The position numbers and the translations under genes are program-made. Below the pieces are notes generated by a model. The model did no database searches. It had not been told where the DNA came from and saw only the letters and a program-made list of their open reading frames with translations. A stretch of DNA of 52,367 nucleotides, taken from assembly GCA_030706605.1 (NCBI GenBank), contig JAUZOE010000027.1, forward strand, positions 1 to 52,367, given 5' to 3'. Below, piece by piece: positions 43,452-52,367 of this stretch. This DNA comes from Bacteroidota bacterium. GTDB lineage: Bacteria > Bacteroidota > Bacteroidia > Chitinophagales > Chitinophagaceae. Numbering within the stretch: position 1 is the stretch's first letter; each line of letters begins with the position of its first letter.

Positions 43452-44450
43452 ATGGAAACTAAAACCGAACATGTTCAATGCCTGATTATAGGCTCTGGTC
43501 CGGCTGGATATACTGCGGCAATTTATGCAGCCAGAGCAAATTTGAAACCAATTGTTTACCAGGGAATTCAACCTGGAGGCCAGCTTACAATTACTACAGA
43601 AGTTGAAAATTATCCAGGTTATCCTGATGGCATTCAAGGTCCGGAAATGATGGTTGATTTTGAAAAACAGGCAAAAAGAATGGGTGCCGATATTCGTTAT
43701 GGCCTGGCTACTGAAGTTGATTTTTCATCCTACCCACTAAAAGTATTGATAGATGAAGAAAAATGGATTAGCGCTGATTCCATTATTTTGGCTACAGGCG
43801 CCACCGCGAAGTGGTTAGGGCTGGAAAGTGAAAAAAGGCTTAATGGTTATGGTGTCAGCGCATGTGCAGTCTGTGATGGCTTTTTCTTTAAAGGTAAAGA
43901 TGTTTGTATTGTAGGAGCCGGCGACACTGCCGCAGAAGAAGCATTGTATTTAAGTAATATTTGTAGCCTTGTTCATATGTTTGTCAGGAAAGATGCTATG
44001 CGTGCAAGTAAAATAATGCAGCAAAGAGTTTTGAACACCCCTAACATTAAAGTGTATTGGGATACCGAAGTAGAAGAAATATTAGGAGAATCTAAAACCG
44101 ATTCTGTAAGGATAATCAATAAAAAATCAGGAGAAAAATCAGTAATTCCTGTAAGCGCATATTTTGTGGCTATTGGCCACCAACCCAATTCTGAAATATT
44201 AAAAGGTTGGCTGGATATGGATGAAGCAGGTTATATAAAAACTTTGCCCGGCACTACCAAAACAAATATTAAAGGTGTATTTGCTGCTGGTGATTTACAG
44301 GATAAAATATACCGGCAGGCTGTTACAGCAGCAGGCTCTGGATGCATGGCTGCACTTGACGCAGAGAGATTTTTAAGCGCTATGGAACATTCTGCTCCTT
44401 CTGATCACCTGATGACAACAGAAGAAAATGGAAATAATCAAACAGCCTAA
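43452..44450 (+). CDS. trxB: Thioredoxin-disulfide reductase
   Basis: A 332-residue flavoprotein of usual length. FAD motif GSGPAG (14-19), redox pair Cys138-x2-Cys141 in SACAVCDG, NADPH motif GAGDTA (155-160) and C-terminal FAD segment FAAGDLQD. It reduces thioredoxin with NADPH. The last ~20 residues (EHSAPSDHLMTTEENGNNQ) are a low-complexity extension. folB follows after 36 bases, possibly on the same transcript. Confidence 0.96.
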   Translation: METKTEHVQCLIIGSGPAGYTAAIYAARANLKPIVYQGIQPGGQLTITTEVENYPGYPDGIQGPEMMVDFEKQAKRMGADIRYGLATEVDFSSYPLKVLIDEEKWISADSIILATGATAKWLGLESEKRLNGYGVSACAVCDGFFFKGKDVCIVGAGDTAAEEALYLSNICSLVHMFVRKDAMRASKIMQQRVLNTPNIKVYWDTEVEEILGESKTDSVRIINKKSGEKSVIPVSAYFVAIGHQPNSEILKGWLDMDEAGYIKTLPGTTKTNIKGVFAAGDLQDKIYRQAVTAAGSGCMAALDAERFLSAMEHSAPSDHLMTTEENGNNQTA

Positions 44451-44486
44451 TTTAAAATCCGGTCTTCATCAATTCATAGTTTTATT

Positions 44487-44840
44487 ATGATTACTATTCA
44501 TTTACACAATCTCATGTTTAACGGTTTTCATGGTATTCACGATGAAGAAAAACTTTTAGGGAATGATTATATAGTTGACGCTTCACTGGAATTCCATGAA
44601 ACGGCTGATGTGATTACCCATATAAATGAAACCATTAATTATGCTTCTGTTTATCAATTTATTAAAAAACACATGAGTATCCCTACACCGCTACTTGAAA
44701 CTATTGTAATGAAAATAGGCAATGAATTGCACACTGAATATCCATTCCTGAAATCAATTCATATCTCGGTTAAAAAATTACATCCTCCTATTGAAGGAAT
44801 ACAAGGTGCAGCTGGTGTTACCTGGGAAAAACAATTTTAA
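44487..44840 (+). CDS. folB: Dihydroneopterin aldolase
   Basis: A 117-residue FolB of normal length. It has GFHGIHDEEKLLGNDYIVD (13-31), conserved family opening, INYASVYQFIKKHM in the middle, LLETIVMKIGNEL, and SVKKLHPPIEGIQGAAGVTW at the end. It converts 7,8-dihydroneopterin to 6-hydroxymethyl-dihydropterin in folate synthesis. It lies 36 bases after trxB. No other fol gene is in the window. Confidence 0.93.
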   Translation: MITIHLHNLMFNGFHGIHDEEKLLGNDYIVDASLEFHETADVITHINETINYASVYQFIKKHMSIPTPLLETIVMKIGNELHTEYPFLKSIHISVKKLHPPIEGIQGAAGVTWEKQF

Positions 44841-44888
44841 TGACGATACAAATATTTTAATATCCCTGATTTAATTATTATAATATAT

Positions 44889-44922
44889 CTAACTAAAAAA
44901 ATGAAATGCTAACTAAAAAAAT
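44889..44922 (+). repeat. 20-bp tandem duplication across the M1 peptidase start
   Basis: CTAACTAAAAAAAT occurs at 44889-44902 and again at 44909-44922, giving a 20-base repeat unit with the second copy inside the gene's first codons. The first copy contains a decoy ATG (44901) that stops after three codons; the second ATG (44906) opens the gene. Confidence 0.7.
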
Positions 44923-46876
44923 TTTAAGCTTTTTATTCCTACTTATTAGTATTTACGCATCTGCACAAAATGATAGTTCTATTTACGACCACCATGACCT
45001 CTTTACCCCTAACTTTTATCCATCTTCGGTAAATGAGTACCGGGCATCGGATGGGCAGCCCGGCCCAAAATATTGGACCAATAAAGCAAGTTATCAAATA
45101 CAAGCCACACTTGATGATATAAGTGATGCTATCACAGGAAGTGTAACAATCACTTATACCAATAACAGCCCAAAGCCCATGGACTTTATATGGCTTTACC
45201 TCGATCAGAATCTTTACAGGTTAGATTCACGGGGGCAGGCAAAAACTCCTGCAACAAGCAGAAGCCGTTATGGTGATGTCAATTCAAGATTTGAAGGAGG
45301 CTTTAATATTAAATCTGTAACACTTTTAACTGATGAGAAGGGAAAAGTCGCTTCCTCATCTCTGGCAAAAATAATTTCTGATACAAGGATGCAGTTGCGA
45401 CTTCCATCGCCTTTGGCAGCTAATGGAGGTACCATTAGGTTCAAAATTGATTATTCCTATTTAATTCCAAAATACGGAAGTGATCGCACAGGAATACTCG
45501 ATACCAAAAATGGAAAAATTTATTCAATAGCCCAATGGTATCCACGCATGTGCGTATTTGATGATATTGAGGGATGGAATACTTTGCCTTACTTAGGTGC
45601 TGGTGAATTTTATTTAGATTATGGGGATTATGATTATGAAATTACAGCACCTGCCAACCTGATTATAGCCGGTTCAGGTGATCTTCAAAACCCAAAAGAA
45701 GTTTTAACTGCTGCCGAAATAAAAAGGCTGACTGAGGCAAAGCAAAGCGATAAGACCATAATGATACGCACTGCCGAAGAAGTTACTGATCCTTCTTACC
45801 GTCCACAAAAAGGTAATGTTACCTGGCATTTTAAAATGAAAAATGCGAGGGATGTTTCCTGGGCAGCCTCCAAAGCATTCATCTGGGATGCGGCAAGAAT
45901 TAATTTTCCATCAGGAAGAAAAGGATTGGCCATGAGTGTTTACCCGGTAGAATCTGCAGGTAACGATGCCTGGGGCAGATCTACCGAATATACTAAAGCC
46001 TGCCTTGAAGGGTATTCTAAAAGATGGTTTGAATTTCCATACGATAATGCTACCAATGTTGCCAGCAATGCCAGTGGAATGGAATATCCCGGCATAGTTT
46101 TTTGTGGATATCGCGCTAAAGGGGAACGTCTTTGGGGAGTTACGGACCATGAATTTGGCCACACCTGGTTCCCCATGGTAGTAGGCAGCAATGAAAGGAA
46201 ATATGGCTGGATGGATGAAGGCTTTAATACATTTATTAACGTCATCTCTACAGAAGATTTTAATAATGGTGAATATATACCGCAGCCTTCCAACAAGCCC
46301 CACCTTTACCAATATATGTTCAGTAAAAAAAGTGAGCCGATAATGTCAACTCCAGATGCTATAAAAGAAGCCAATATCGGCGTAGCACTTTATATTAAAC
46401 CGGGCTATGCTCTTGGTCTTTTACGCAATGAAATCCTGGGGCATGACCTGTTTGATTACGCGTTCCGTGAATATATTAAAAGGTGGGCCTATAAACATCC
46501 AACTCCATGGGACTTTTTCAGAACAATTGAAAATGTAGCAGGAGAAGATCTGGGCTGGTTCTGGAAAGGGATGTTTATTCATAATTATAAATTAGACCAG
46601 GCCATATCTGGTGTAGCATATTTGAATAATGATCCTTCACAAGGCGCATTGGTCAACATTGAAAACCTTGATAAGATGGCTATGCCTGTTTACCTTCAAT
46701 ATGAAACGATCAGCGGTAAAACGGGTATGGAAAAAATTCCGGTAGAGGTATGGCAAAATGGTAGTTTATGGATTCAAAAATTGAGCACTACAGAAAAATT
46801 AAAATCGGTAACTATTGATCCAGAACATGTTTTCCCGGATATTGATTTGTCAAATAATACCTGGACAAATAATTAA
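44906..46876 (+). CDS. M1-family metallopeptidase, exported
   Basis: A 656-residue gluzincin. Signal peptide [20 protein letters not shown] (cleavage before QND). Zinc motif HEFGH (about 415-419) with the third ligand Glu 19 residues later (WMDEGFN), a complete M1 site. The exopeptidase GAMEN motif is replaced by GMEYP, with Tyr where Asn normally sits. [14 protein letters not shown] provides the usual catalytic Tyr. It probably cleaves N-terminal residues from peptides in the periplasm or outside. A paralogue is at 50194-52158 in opposite orientation. A hairpin terminator follows. Confidence 0.9.
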   Translation: MLTKKILSFLFLLISIYASAQNDSSIYDHHDLFTPNFYPSSVNEYRASDGQPGPKYWTNKASYQIQATLDDISDAITGSVTITYTNNSPKPMDFIWLYLDQNLYRLDSRGQAKTPATSRSRYGDVNSRFEGGFNIKSVTLLTDEKGKVASSSLAKIISDTRMQLRLPSPLAANGGTIRFKIDYSYLIPKYGSDRTGILDTKNGKIYSIAQWYPRMCVFDDIEGWNTLPYLGAGEFYLDYGDYDYEITAPANLIIAGSGDLQNPKEVLTAAEIKRLTEAKQSDKTIMIRTAEEVTDPSYRPQKGNVTWHFKMKNARDVSWAASKAFIWDAARINFPSGRKGLAMSVYPVESAGNDAWGRSTEYTKACLEGYSKRWFEFPYDNATNVASNASGMEYPGIVFCGYRAKGERLWGVTDHEFGHTWFPMVVGSNERKYGWMDEGFNTFINVISTEDFNNGEYIPQPSNKPHLYQYMFSKKSEPIMSTPDAIKEANIGVALYIKPGYALGLLRNEILGHDLFDYAFREYIKRWAYKHPTPWDFFRTIENVAGEDLGWFWKGMFIHNYKLDQAISGVAYLNNDPSQGALVNIENLDKMAMPVYLQYETISGKTGMEKIPVEVWQNGSLWIQKLSTTEKLKSVTIDPEHVFPDIDLSNNTWTNN

Positions 46877-46910
46877 CTATACTTCCGAGGCAAAAAAACA
46901 TTAAAAAAAA

Positions 46911-46945
46911 ACTCATCATCTTAAATGGGTGATGAGTTTTTTTTT
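46911..46945. terminator. Terminator after the first M1 peptidase gene
   Basis: ACTCATCA (46911-46918) pairs with TGATGAGT (46930-46937) across an 11-base loop. Nine T follow, and nine A precede it, so it could act in both directions. Confidence 0.8.
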
Positions 46946-47110
46946 AATATCTCCGCTCTTTTAAATGAAAATTTTCGATTTAGATTAAATTAGTGAAATA
47001 AACATCCTAAACTAATTATGCTTAGTAACAAATAAACTTCGCAGTAGCTATTTAATATATGAAATTGAAACCCTAAATACGATCTCACTGAACGATTTAT
47101 GCTTTCCATA

Positions 47111-47722
47111 TTATTTTATCTCAAGGGAAAGCACCGGTTCTTTTTCAAAATAACCTTCAAGAACATCGCCTACAATGCACTCTCCTACTCCGGCCGGAGT
47201 ACCTGTAAAAACAAGGTCTCCAATATTAAGAGAAAAATAATTGGATATATTAGCAATGATCTGGTCAATGGAAAAGATCATGGATTTTGAATTATCTTTT
47301 TGTACTATTTCTTTGTTTTTTGAGAAAGAAAAATTGATATTCTTTTTGTCCAAAGCAGGTGTAATCTCAATAAACTTTCCAACAGCAGCTGAATTATCAA
47401 ATGATTTTGCTTTTTCCCAGGGAAGGCCTTTTTCTTTTAATTTATTTTGAATATCCCTGGCAGTAAAATCAATACCCACTGTAATTGCATTATAATAATT
47501 GGCAGCGTGCTTTTCCTGTATGTACTTACCATTCTTACTAATACGAACCACCAACTCTGCTTCATAATGAAGTTCATTAGTAAATTCAGGATAATAGAAT
47601 GGAGTATGGCCTTGCACCAGTGCACTTTTGGGTTTCATGAAAATTATCGGTTCTTCCGATAATCCATTCCCCATTTCCGTGGCATGATCAGCGTAATTAC
47701 GCCCTATACAAAATATTTTCAT
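47111..47722 (-). CDS. Fumarylacetoacetate hydrolase (FAH) family protein
   Basis: A 203-residue FAH-fold protein, the short type (one domain). Metal ligands are likely Glu54 and Glu56 in HYEAELVV and Asp85 in GIDFTARD; FCIGRNYADHA at the start and GTPAGVGECIVGD near the end are family signatures. Such enzymes act as acylpyruvases, oxaloacetate decarboxylases or fumarylacetoacetate/ureidoglycolate-type hydrolases; substrate unknown. It follows pth by 76 bases on the same strand. Confidence 0.88.
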   Translation of the reverse strand: MKIFCIGRNYADHATEMGNGLSEEPIIFMKPKSALVQGHTPFYYPEFTNELHYEAELVVRISKNGKYIQEKHAANYYNAITVGIDFTARDIQNKLKEKGLPWEKAKSFDNSAAVGKFIEITPALDKKNINFSFSKNKEIVQKDNSKSMIFSIDQIIANISNYFSLNIGDLVFTGTPAGVGECIVGDVLEGYFEKEPVLSLEIK

Positions 47723-47798
47723 ATTACAGCAGGTTTTATTATGCTTTTCACAGGTTGTGCGAATTTATAGAAAACAATTATAAAAACGAATTAATCTA

Positions 47799-48383
47799 TC
47801 AAATTGGTGTGCTAAATATAAAATTATTTATATTACTCATTGTACGATCAATCCCAATACTTGCAAAATCCTCTATAATTTCTATACTTTTCTCAATTTT
47901 CAATTTTATTAAAGGCATTTCTTCGGGCAGCCACTGGCTGAGTACAAAATCAACCTGCATCCCTTTAGGAAATTCATTTCCTATACCAAAACGCAATTTA
48001 GGGTAAGCATCGGTTCCGAGGCTATCCTGAATATCCCGCAAGCCATTGTGCCCGGCATCGCTTCCTTTTTTGCGTAACCTTAGTTTGCTTAAAGGAAGTG
48101 CAAGATCATCTACAATGGTCAATGAATTTTCTATGGCAATTTTTTCTTTCTCCAACCAGTATTTTACTGATCTGCCACTAAGATTCATAAATGTCGAAGG
48201 TTTTATGCAGACAAATATCTTTCCTTTCCATTTGATTTCAGCTACCTCCGCTAATCTGCCTGGTTGAAAAGCAGCATTATGTTTTGATACAAAAGCATTC
48301 ACTACATCAAAGCCAATATTATGCCTCGTATGAGCGTATTCTGAACCGGGGTTCCCCAGACCGATAATTAAGAATTTTGGCAT
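47799..48383 (-). CDS. pth: Peptidyl-tRNA hydrolase
   Basis: A 194-residue Pth, normal length. N-terminal GLGNPGSEYAHTRHNIGFD contains the catalytic His21 and nearby Asn; FMNLSG (65-70) and DDLALPLSKLRLRKKG (92-107) with Asp92/93 and GHNGLRDI (111-118) complete the site. It releases peptides from prematurely dropped tRNAs. A TATCTTCG, near the -7 consensus, lies in the bases just before the start. FAH-family gene follows. Confidence 0.95.
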   Translation of the reverse strand: MPKFLIIGLGNPGSEYAHTRHNIGFDVVNAFVSKHNAAFQPGRLAEVAEIKWKGKIFVCIKPSTFMNLSGRSVKYWLEKEKIAIENSLTIVDDLALPLSKLRLRKKGSDAGHNGLRDIQDSLGTDAYPKLRFGIGNEFPKGMQVDFVLSQWLPEEMPLIKLKIEKSIEIIEDFASIGIDRTMSNINNFIFSTPI

Positions 48384-48528
48384 GGATGCGAAGATAATTA
48401 ATTAGAAAAGTTTTTAATAGCAGAAGCCCCAAATTATTAATTCTTTGCCTAATGCTATATTTATAACCATTAGACTTTTATTGACATTTTTATATTTATT
48501 ACTTTTATTATCTGAGTTCCAATTATTC

Positions 48529-48536
48529 TACATTTG
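48529..48536 (+). promoter_or_regulatory. -7 element of the ABC-2 exporter operon
   Basis: TACATTTG matches TAnnTTTG, 31 bases before the ATG at 48568. No TTG at -33. Confidence 0.4.
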
Positions 48537-48567
48537 TTCTCATTTCAATCAATCCAAAATATTTTAG

Positions 48568-49350
48568 ATGATTAATAATGATCATGCTCCCATACTTGAA
48601 GTAGCTGGGCTAAGCGTTTCTTATGGATCTTTCCAGGCTGTAAAAGAAGTTTCCTTTACTGTAAAACCTGCAGAAATATTTGGTTTCCTGGGGCCCAATG
48701 GTGCAGGTAAAACAAGTACGCTTAGCGCTATTGAAGGTTTACTGAGCCCGGTTTCCGGAAAGATTTCGATAGCAGGATACGACATCCACAAACAACCTCT
48801 GCATGCAAAAGCCAATATGGGTGTACAATTGCAGTCAACCAGTTTTCAACCGGAACTTACTATCCGGGAAATTATTAAATTGTATTCAGGTATTTATGGA
48901 ATCTCTCTACCTGATGAAAAACTGCAATCAATTCTTAATGACGTTAAGCTCGAAGGCGCGGCAACAAAAAGATTCGGACAACTTTCTGGTGGGCAACAAC
49001 AGCGAATTTCGCTAGTTATTGCAACCATTCATGACCCCACTTTGGTTTTATTAGATGAACCTACAGCGGGCCTGGATCCGCAATCACGCCGACAGCTTTG
49101 GGAACGCATAGAAGCCATACGGGAAAAAGGTCATGCGGTTTTATTAACAACACATTCTATGGAAGAAGCAGAAGCTGTATGTGACCGGATTGCCATAATG
49201 GATCATGGTAAGGTAATCGCCATTGACACTCCTGAAGCTTTAATCGAATTACACAAAAATGACCCTAATGTAATAAGTGTGTCACGAAAAGGGAAGATTA
49301 CCCTCGAAGATGTTTTTATTGGCCTAACAGGTCGTACTGTACGTTCATAA
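48568..49350 (+). CDS. ABC transporter ATP-binding protein (ABC-2 exporter)
   Basis: A 260-residue ATPase. Walker A GPNGAGKT (42-49), signature LSGGQQQR, Walker B LVLLDEPTAGLDP and the His-loop TTHSMEEAE are intact. The type is that of ABC-2 exporters (CcmA/NodI/DRA-like), used for drugs, polysaccharides or lipids. The permease gene starts 13 bases later and forms its partner. Substrate unknown. Confidence 0.93.
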   Translation: MINNDHAPILEVAGLSVSYGSFQAVKEVSFTVKPAEIFGFLGPNGAGKTSTLSAIEGLLSPVSGKISIAGYDIHKQPLHAKANMGVQLQSTSFQPELTIREIIKLYSGIYGISLPDEKLQSILNDVKLEGAATKRFGQLSGGQQQRISLVIATIHDPTLVLLDEPTAGLDPQSRRQLWERIEAIREKGHAVLLTTHSMEEAEAVCDRIAIMDHGKVIAIDTPEALIELHKNDPNVISVSRKGKITLEDVFIGLTGRTVRS

Positions 49351-49363
49351 ATCAATTCTAAAT

Positions 49364-50113
49364 ATGGAACCTAAAATACCCAAATTTTCTGATGCCTTTT
49401 TATCATTGCTTCGCGCAGATTTTACTACGCAATGGCGAAATCGCCGGTCTGTGATCATGTCGCTTTTATTACCGGTTATTATCCTGGTTTCATGGAAAGG
49501 CCTCATTGATAAACTCGGAGGGGCATTTGCGCTTTCCATTTCAATGAATATCGGGCTTACCGCCATTGGCATCATGGGATATGCTATTTCGGTTTCCCGT
49601 GACCGGGATAAAGGAGTGTTCCAGCGCCTGCGGGTAACCCCTATTCCTACTTATTTTATTATGCTAAGCCGTTTGATAGTGCAATTAGCTATGATTGCTT
49701 TGCTCACTTTATTCGTATTTATTGTAGGTTATAATTATGATAAAATAACTCTTTCTCCATTTGGATATACTCTTACTTTTATTACAGCTTTTATTGGAGG
49801 GGGACTCTATCTTGGTCTGGGCCAATTAATTGTAGGACTTGTAAAAAATTCAGATACCGTTAATTCAACATCACGTCTTGTATATATTGGCTTTATTATA
49901 TTAGGGGTGTTTGGTGAATTTGGCCTGTTTGGTAATGCATTAAAATCCGCCATTCACTGGTCACCATTTGGAACAGTGAAAACTATTCTTTCTACCAGTA
50001 TGGAACCTGCATCGTGGAATAGCCAAACTACCGTGGCATTGTTGGCAACTATTATCTATGCCATTGTATTTTCTTTTCTTGGCATTAGGTGGTTTAAATG
50101 GGAATCCCGGTGA
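49364..50113 (+). CDS. ABC-2 type transporter permease
   Basis: A 249-residue protein with about six hydrophobic segments (about 30-48, 52-74, 107-128, 136-163, 175-190 and 226-242). It opens with a short cytoplasmic segment ending RNRRSVIMSLLLPVIILV, a typical first helix, and has RDRDKGVFQRLRVTPIPTYF, the conserved ABC-2 cytoplasmic loop. It pairs with the preceding ATPase gene 13 bases upstream. Export substrate is not known; polysaccharide or drug export are both possible. Confidence 0.9.
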   Translation: MEPKIPKFSDAFLSLLRADFTTQWRNRRSVIMSLLLPVIILVSWKGLIDKLGGAFALSISMNIGLTAIGIMGYAISVSRDRDKGVFQRLRVTPIPTYFIMLSRLIVQLAMIALLTLFVFIVGYNYDKITLSPFGYTLTFITAFIGGGLYLGLGQLIVGLVKNSDTVNSTSRLVYIGFIILGVFGEFGLFGNALKSAIHWSPFGTVKTILSTSMEPASWNSQTTVALLATIIYAIVFSFLGIRWFKWESR

Positions 50114-50193
50114 GATAAAAACAAATACAACTTCGGATTTTAAAGCCTGAAGGTGTATTCAATTTTAATAATGAGAAACTGAAATCGGTAAAT

Positions 50194-52158
50194 TTATTTT
50201 CCGGATTCCCAAATATTATTTTTCCGGTTAATGTCCGGCAATTGGCCATCAGGATCTAAAATCACAGAAGTAATCGGTGATGTTGAATTGTATTTAAAAG
50301 TCCATTCGCCACCACGCTGCCAGATTTCTACAGGCAACTTCATTTTCTTTGTTTGCCCGTTTTGTTCTGTAATCTGCAAGGTTACCGGCAAGGCCATTTG
50401 TTGTAAATTTTCTATAGTAATTAATGATCCGTCAGAAGCTATATCATTCACATATTTCACAGATTTCACGGATTGATCCAATGTCCATGTTTCATAAAAC
50501 CATTCTTTCCAAAACCAATTAAGGTTGTCACCTGCCGCATCATTCATAGTACGGAAGAAATCACCTGGCTGAGGATGTTTGAATGCCCATCGATGAATAT
50601 AGGTTTTAAATGCATAATCAAACCTATTAGGACCGATAACTGAATTTCGTAAAATATTTAAGGCATTCGCGGTTTTAAAATAATACTGGCCATACTCTTT
50701 TAAGCTTATTGATTCGGGCGGCGTCAGTAAAGGGTCATTACTTTTTATCATGGTACTTGCCATTCCTAAAATGCTTCTATTGGTGGTGTCACCATACTCA
50801 CCATGATTAAACGAATTAGATGCATATCCATTAATAAATGTATTCAGTCCTTCATCCATCCACATGTAGCGCCTTTCATTAGTACCTACAATCATCGGGA
50901 ACCAGTTGTGACCAATTTCATGGGTTACATCGTGCCATAAGGAGGCTCCACCGATATTATAACTACAAAACACTATACCAGGATATTCCATTCCCAGAGC
51001 TACTCCTGCAACAACGACGGCTGAGTTCCATGGATATTCAAAATAATCTTTTGAATAAAATTCAACACTATGTTTTAAATATTGGGCTGATCTTCCGTAA
51101 GCTTTATCTCCTTTACTTTCAACAGGGTACACTGCCATTGAAATACCTTTTCTGCCGGACGGAAAATTAATACGCGTGGCATCCCACATAAATGCTTTGG
51201 AGGCAGCCCATGAAATATCACGCGAATTTTGCATCTTATAATGCCATGTAAGCATTCCTTCTTTTGCAGGACGCATAAATGGCTCACCTACTTCATCTTC
51301 TCTAATAATAGCTACCGTACTGTCGCTTTTTCGGGCTTCATCCAGCCGGTTTACTTCTGTGCCGGTGAGTACCTCTTCGGGATTTTGCAAATCACCAGAG
51401 CCTGCAACAATCATATCTGCAGGTACTGTAACATAATAATCAAAATTGCCATACTCACAATAAAATTCACCTAATCCCATGTAAGGCAAAGTATTCCATC
51501 CCTCTATATCATCATACACGCACATACGGGGATACCATTGTGCCAATTGGTAAATAACTCCATTCCGGGTATATAACCTGCCCATACGATCTGCACCATA
51601 TTGAGGTATTGAAAAATAATAACTTATTTCAATTTGCACTTTATCCCCGCCAGGTTTTATAGTAAAGGGCAGTCGCAATTGCATCCGGGTATCAGTAATA
51701 ACCGGTGGAATGTCATAAGTAGATCCATTATAAATCACTTTTGTCGACTGGATATGATACCCACCCTTGGTATACCCCTTTACATCAAAACGATCACCGG
51801 ACACCAAAGTAGTAGCGGCTCCCCGAGAGGAAGGATTGAAAAGGTTCTGATCTAATTGTAACCAAACATAATTTAATTCATCCGGACTGTTATTAGTATA
51901 ATCTATGGTGACATCCCCTTTAAGCGTTGTATCTTTTTCATCCAAAGTAGAATGAATGATATAGTTCGCACTGTTTTGCCAATATTTAGGACCTGGAGCA
52001 CCATCTGCACTGCGAAACTCTGTTGCGCCCTGGCTCATGAACAAAGGATCAAATACCTGGTTCTTGTTATAAACTGATGAAGTGTCCTGCCCTACTATAT
52101 TTTGTGAAAAAACAATTCCTGTTATAAGGCAAATACTAAAAGAAATAATTGGTTTCAT
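50194..52158 (-). CDS. M1-family metallopeptidase, exported (paralogue)
   Basis: A 654-residue protein clearly homologous along its length to the one at 44906-46876. Signal peptide at about 1-23 (through VFSQNIVGQ). Zinc site HEIGH (about 413-417) with Glu 19 residues later in WMDEGLN. It shares the GMEYP replacement of GAMEN and the terminal [11 protein letters not shown] motif. The predicted catalytic Tyr region is YYFKTANAL. It converges with the ABC permease gene and is inverted with respect to the other copy. Together they look like a duplication that diverged. Confidence 0.9.
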   Translation of the reverse strand: MKPIISFSICLITGIVFSQNIVGQDTSSVYNKNQVFDPLFMSQGATEFRSADGAPGPKYWQNSANYIIHSTLDEKDTTLKGDVTIDYTNNSPDELNYVWLQLDQNLFNPSSRGAATTLVSGDRFDVKGYTKGGYHIQSTKVIYNGSTYDIPPVITDTRMQLRLPFTIKPGGDKVQIEISYYFSIPQYGADRMGRLYTRNGVIYQLAQWYPRMCVYDDIEGWNTLPYMGLGEFYCEYGNFDYYVTVPADMIVAGSGDLQNPEEVLTGTEVNRLDEARKSDSTVAIIREDEVGEPFMRPAKEGMLTWHYKMQNSRDISWAASKAFMWDATRINFPSGRKGISMAVYPVESKGDKAYGRSAQYLKHSVEFYSKDYFEYPWNSAVVVAGVALGMEYPGIVFCSYNIGGASLWHDVTHEIGHNWFPMIVGTNERRYMWMDEGLNTFINGYASNSFNHGEYGDTTNRSILGMASTMIKSNDPLLTPPESISLKEYGQYYFKTANALNILRNSVIGPNRFDYAFKTYIHRWAFKHPQPGDFFRTMNDAAGDNLNWFWKEWFYETWTLDQSVKSVKYVNDIASDGSLITIENLQQMALPVTLQITEQNGQTKKMKLPVEIWQRGGEWTFKYNSTSPITSVILDPDGQLPDINRKNNIWESGK

Positions 52159-52239
52159 TTAAAAAATTTACTGAGCAAAATAAAAGTAATGGAAATCTGC
52201 AATAGTTTGTACAATAGAAAATGTGAAAATTATTAATTA

Positions 52240-52259
52240 ACCCAAGTTGCTAATTAAAA
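52240..52259 (+). mobile_element. Possible left terminal repeat of an IS982-type element
   Basis: ACCCAAGTTGCTAATTAAAA lies 54 bases before the transposase start. IS982-family ends commonly begin ACCC. The right end is outside the window, so boundary is tentative. Confidence 0.4.
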
Positions 52260-52312
52260 AGGACATCGATAAAGAATAATTTTGAGTTACGACACTTAAA
52301 AAATCTTTACCG

Positions 52313-52367
52313 ATGCTTAATGAAGATAAAATTATAGCAATTTTCTGTTTAGTGGATGATCTGCTAA
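52313..52367 (+). CDS. Partial transposase, IS982-type (N-terminus only)
   Basis: ATG at 52313 opens an 18-codon frame that runs off the window: MLNEDKIIAIFCLVDDLL. The FCLVDD pattern is characteristic of the first residues of IS982-family transposases. Preceded by an ACCC-type end. Completeness beyond the window is unknown. Confidence 0.55.
   Translation, partial: MLNEDKIIAIFCLVDDLL

Noticed and set aside
50114-50193. Possible hairpin between ABC permease and second M1 gene
   Set aside because: Stem is imperfect (CTTC/GAAG only) with no T run.
1-52367. CRISPR arrays, tRNA genes, restriction or other defence systems, prophage genes
   Set aside because: No regular spaced repeats, no tRNA T-loop sequences in the gaps, and no gene with such a function was seen.

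Overview
The window looks like AT-rich chromosomal DNA of a Bacteroidota bacterium, most likely Chitinophagaceae. This is inferred from gene content (miaB / sigma-54 activator / lptE / secG cluster, bshB1, DUF4294, CcmF/CcmE, BlaI-BlaR1 with TonB domains) and from many upstream elements matching the Bacteroidota -7 consensus TAnnTTTG, several with a -33 TTG about 19 bases upstream. There are no convincing tRNA, rRNA, CRISPR, prophage or defence genes. The two ends carry starts of two different insertion-sequence transposases, so the window may be a contig that broke at repeats.

Layout. 1-125: truncated IS3-type end. 298-4470: loosely packed accessory genes (DUF4337 membrane protein, YejK-like nucleoid protein, SDR oxidoreductase, short GT2 glycosyltransferase, GNAT acetyltransferase). 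4582-7113: blaI-blaR1-like regulatory pair with a clear promoter/operator. 7251-11544: ftsE, then a converging cell-surface polysaccharide cluster (two GT-B glycosyltransferases and a DUF7033/deacetylase-like protein). 11863-18233: membrane protein, rpsO, pnp, prmA, plsY, an M48 lipoprotein protease and a DUF3052-like protein. 18253-25120: dnaG, a 32-residue membrane peptide, thiolase, tex, EcsC-family protein. 25194-32157 (minus): brkB-like, mltG, secG, a TPR-like protein, lptE, sigma-54 activator, miaB. 32422-38846 (minus): conserved small protein, fatty-acid desaturase, bshB1, DUF4294, ccmF, ccmE. 39113-42249: Flavo-1-like structured element, ureohydrolase, membrane protein, radical SAM protein. 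42426-48383: small lipoprotein, beta-barrel protein, trxB, folB, M1 peptidase, FAH-family hydrolase, pth. 48568-52158: ABC-2 exporter pair and a second, inverted M1 peptidase paralogue. 52240-end: left end of an IS982-type element.

How the genes work together. Envelope biogenesis dominates: MltG, SecG, LptE, PlsY, FtsE, the glycosyltransferase cluster and the secreted peptidases. Information processing comes next (RpsO, PNPase, PrmA, DnaG, Tex, MiaB, Pth). Redox and cofactor functions include CcmE/CcmF, BshB1, TrxB and FolB. I found no single large new system. The best leads are local: a BlaI operator that fills the spacer of its own promoter, a BlaR1-like protein with two layers of internal duplication, a CcmE with CxxxY instead of HxxxY, a structured RNA-like element, a 32-bp perfect palindrome before bshB1, and an orphan radical SAM protein with extra cysteines. 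Several start codons are revised here from promoter positions. All assignments are from reading the sequence; no database search was run.
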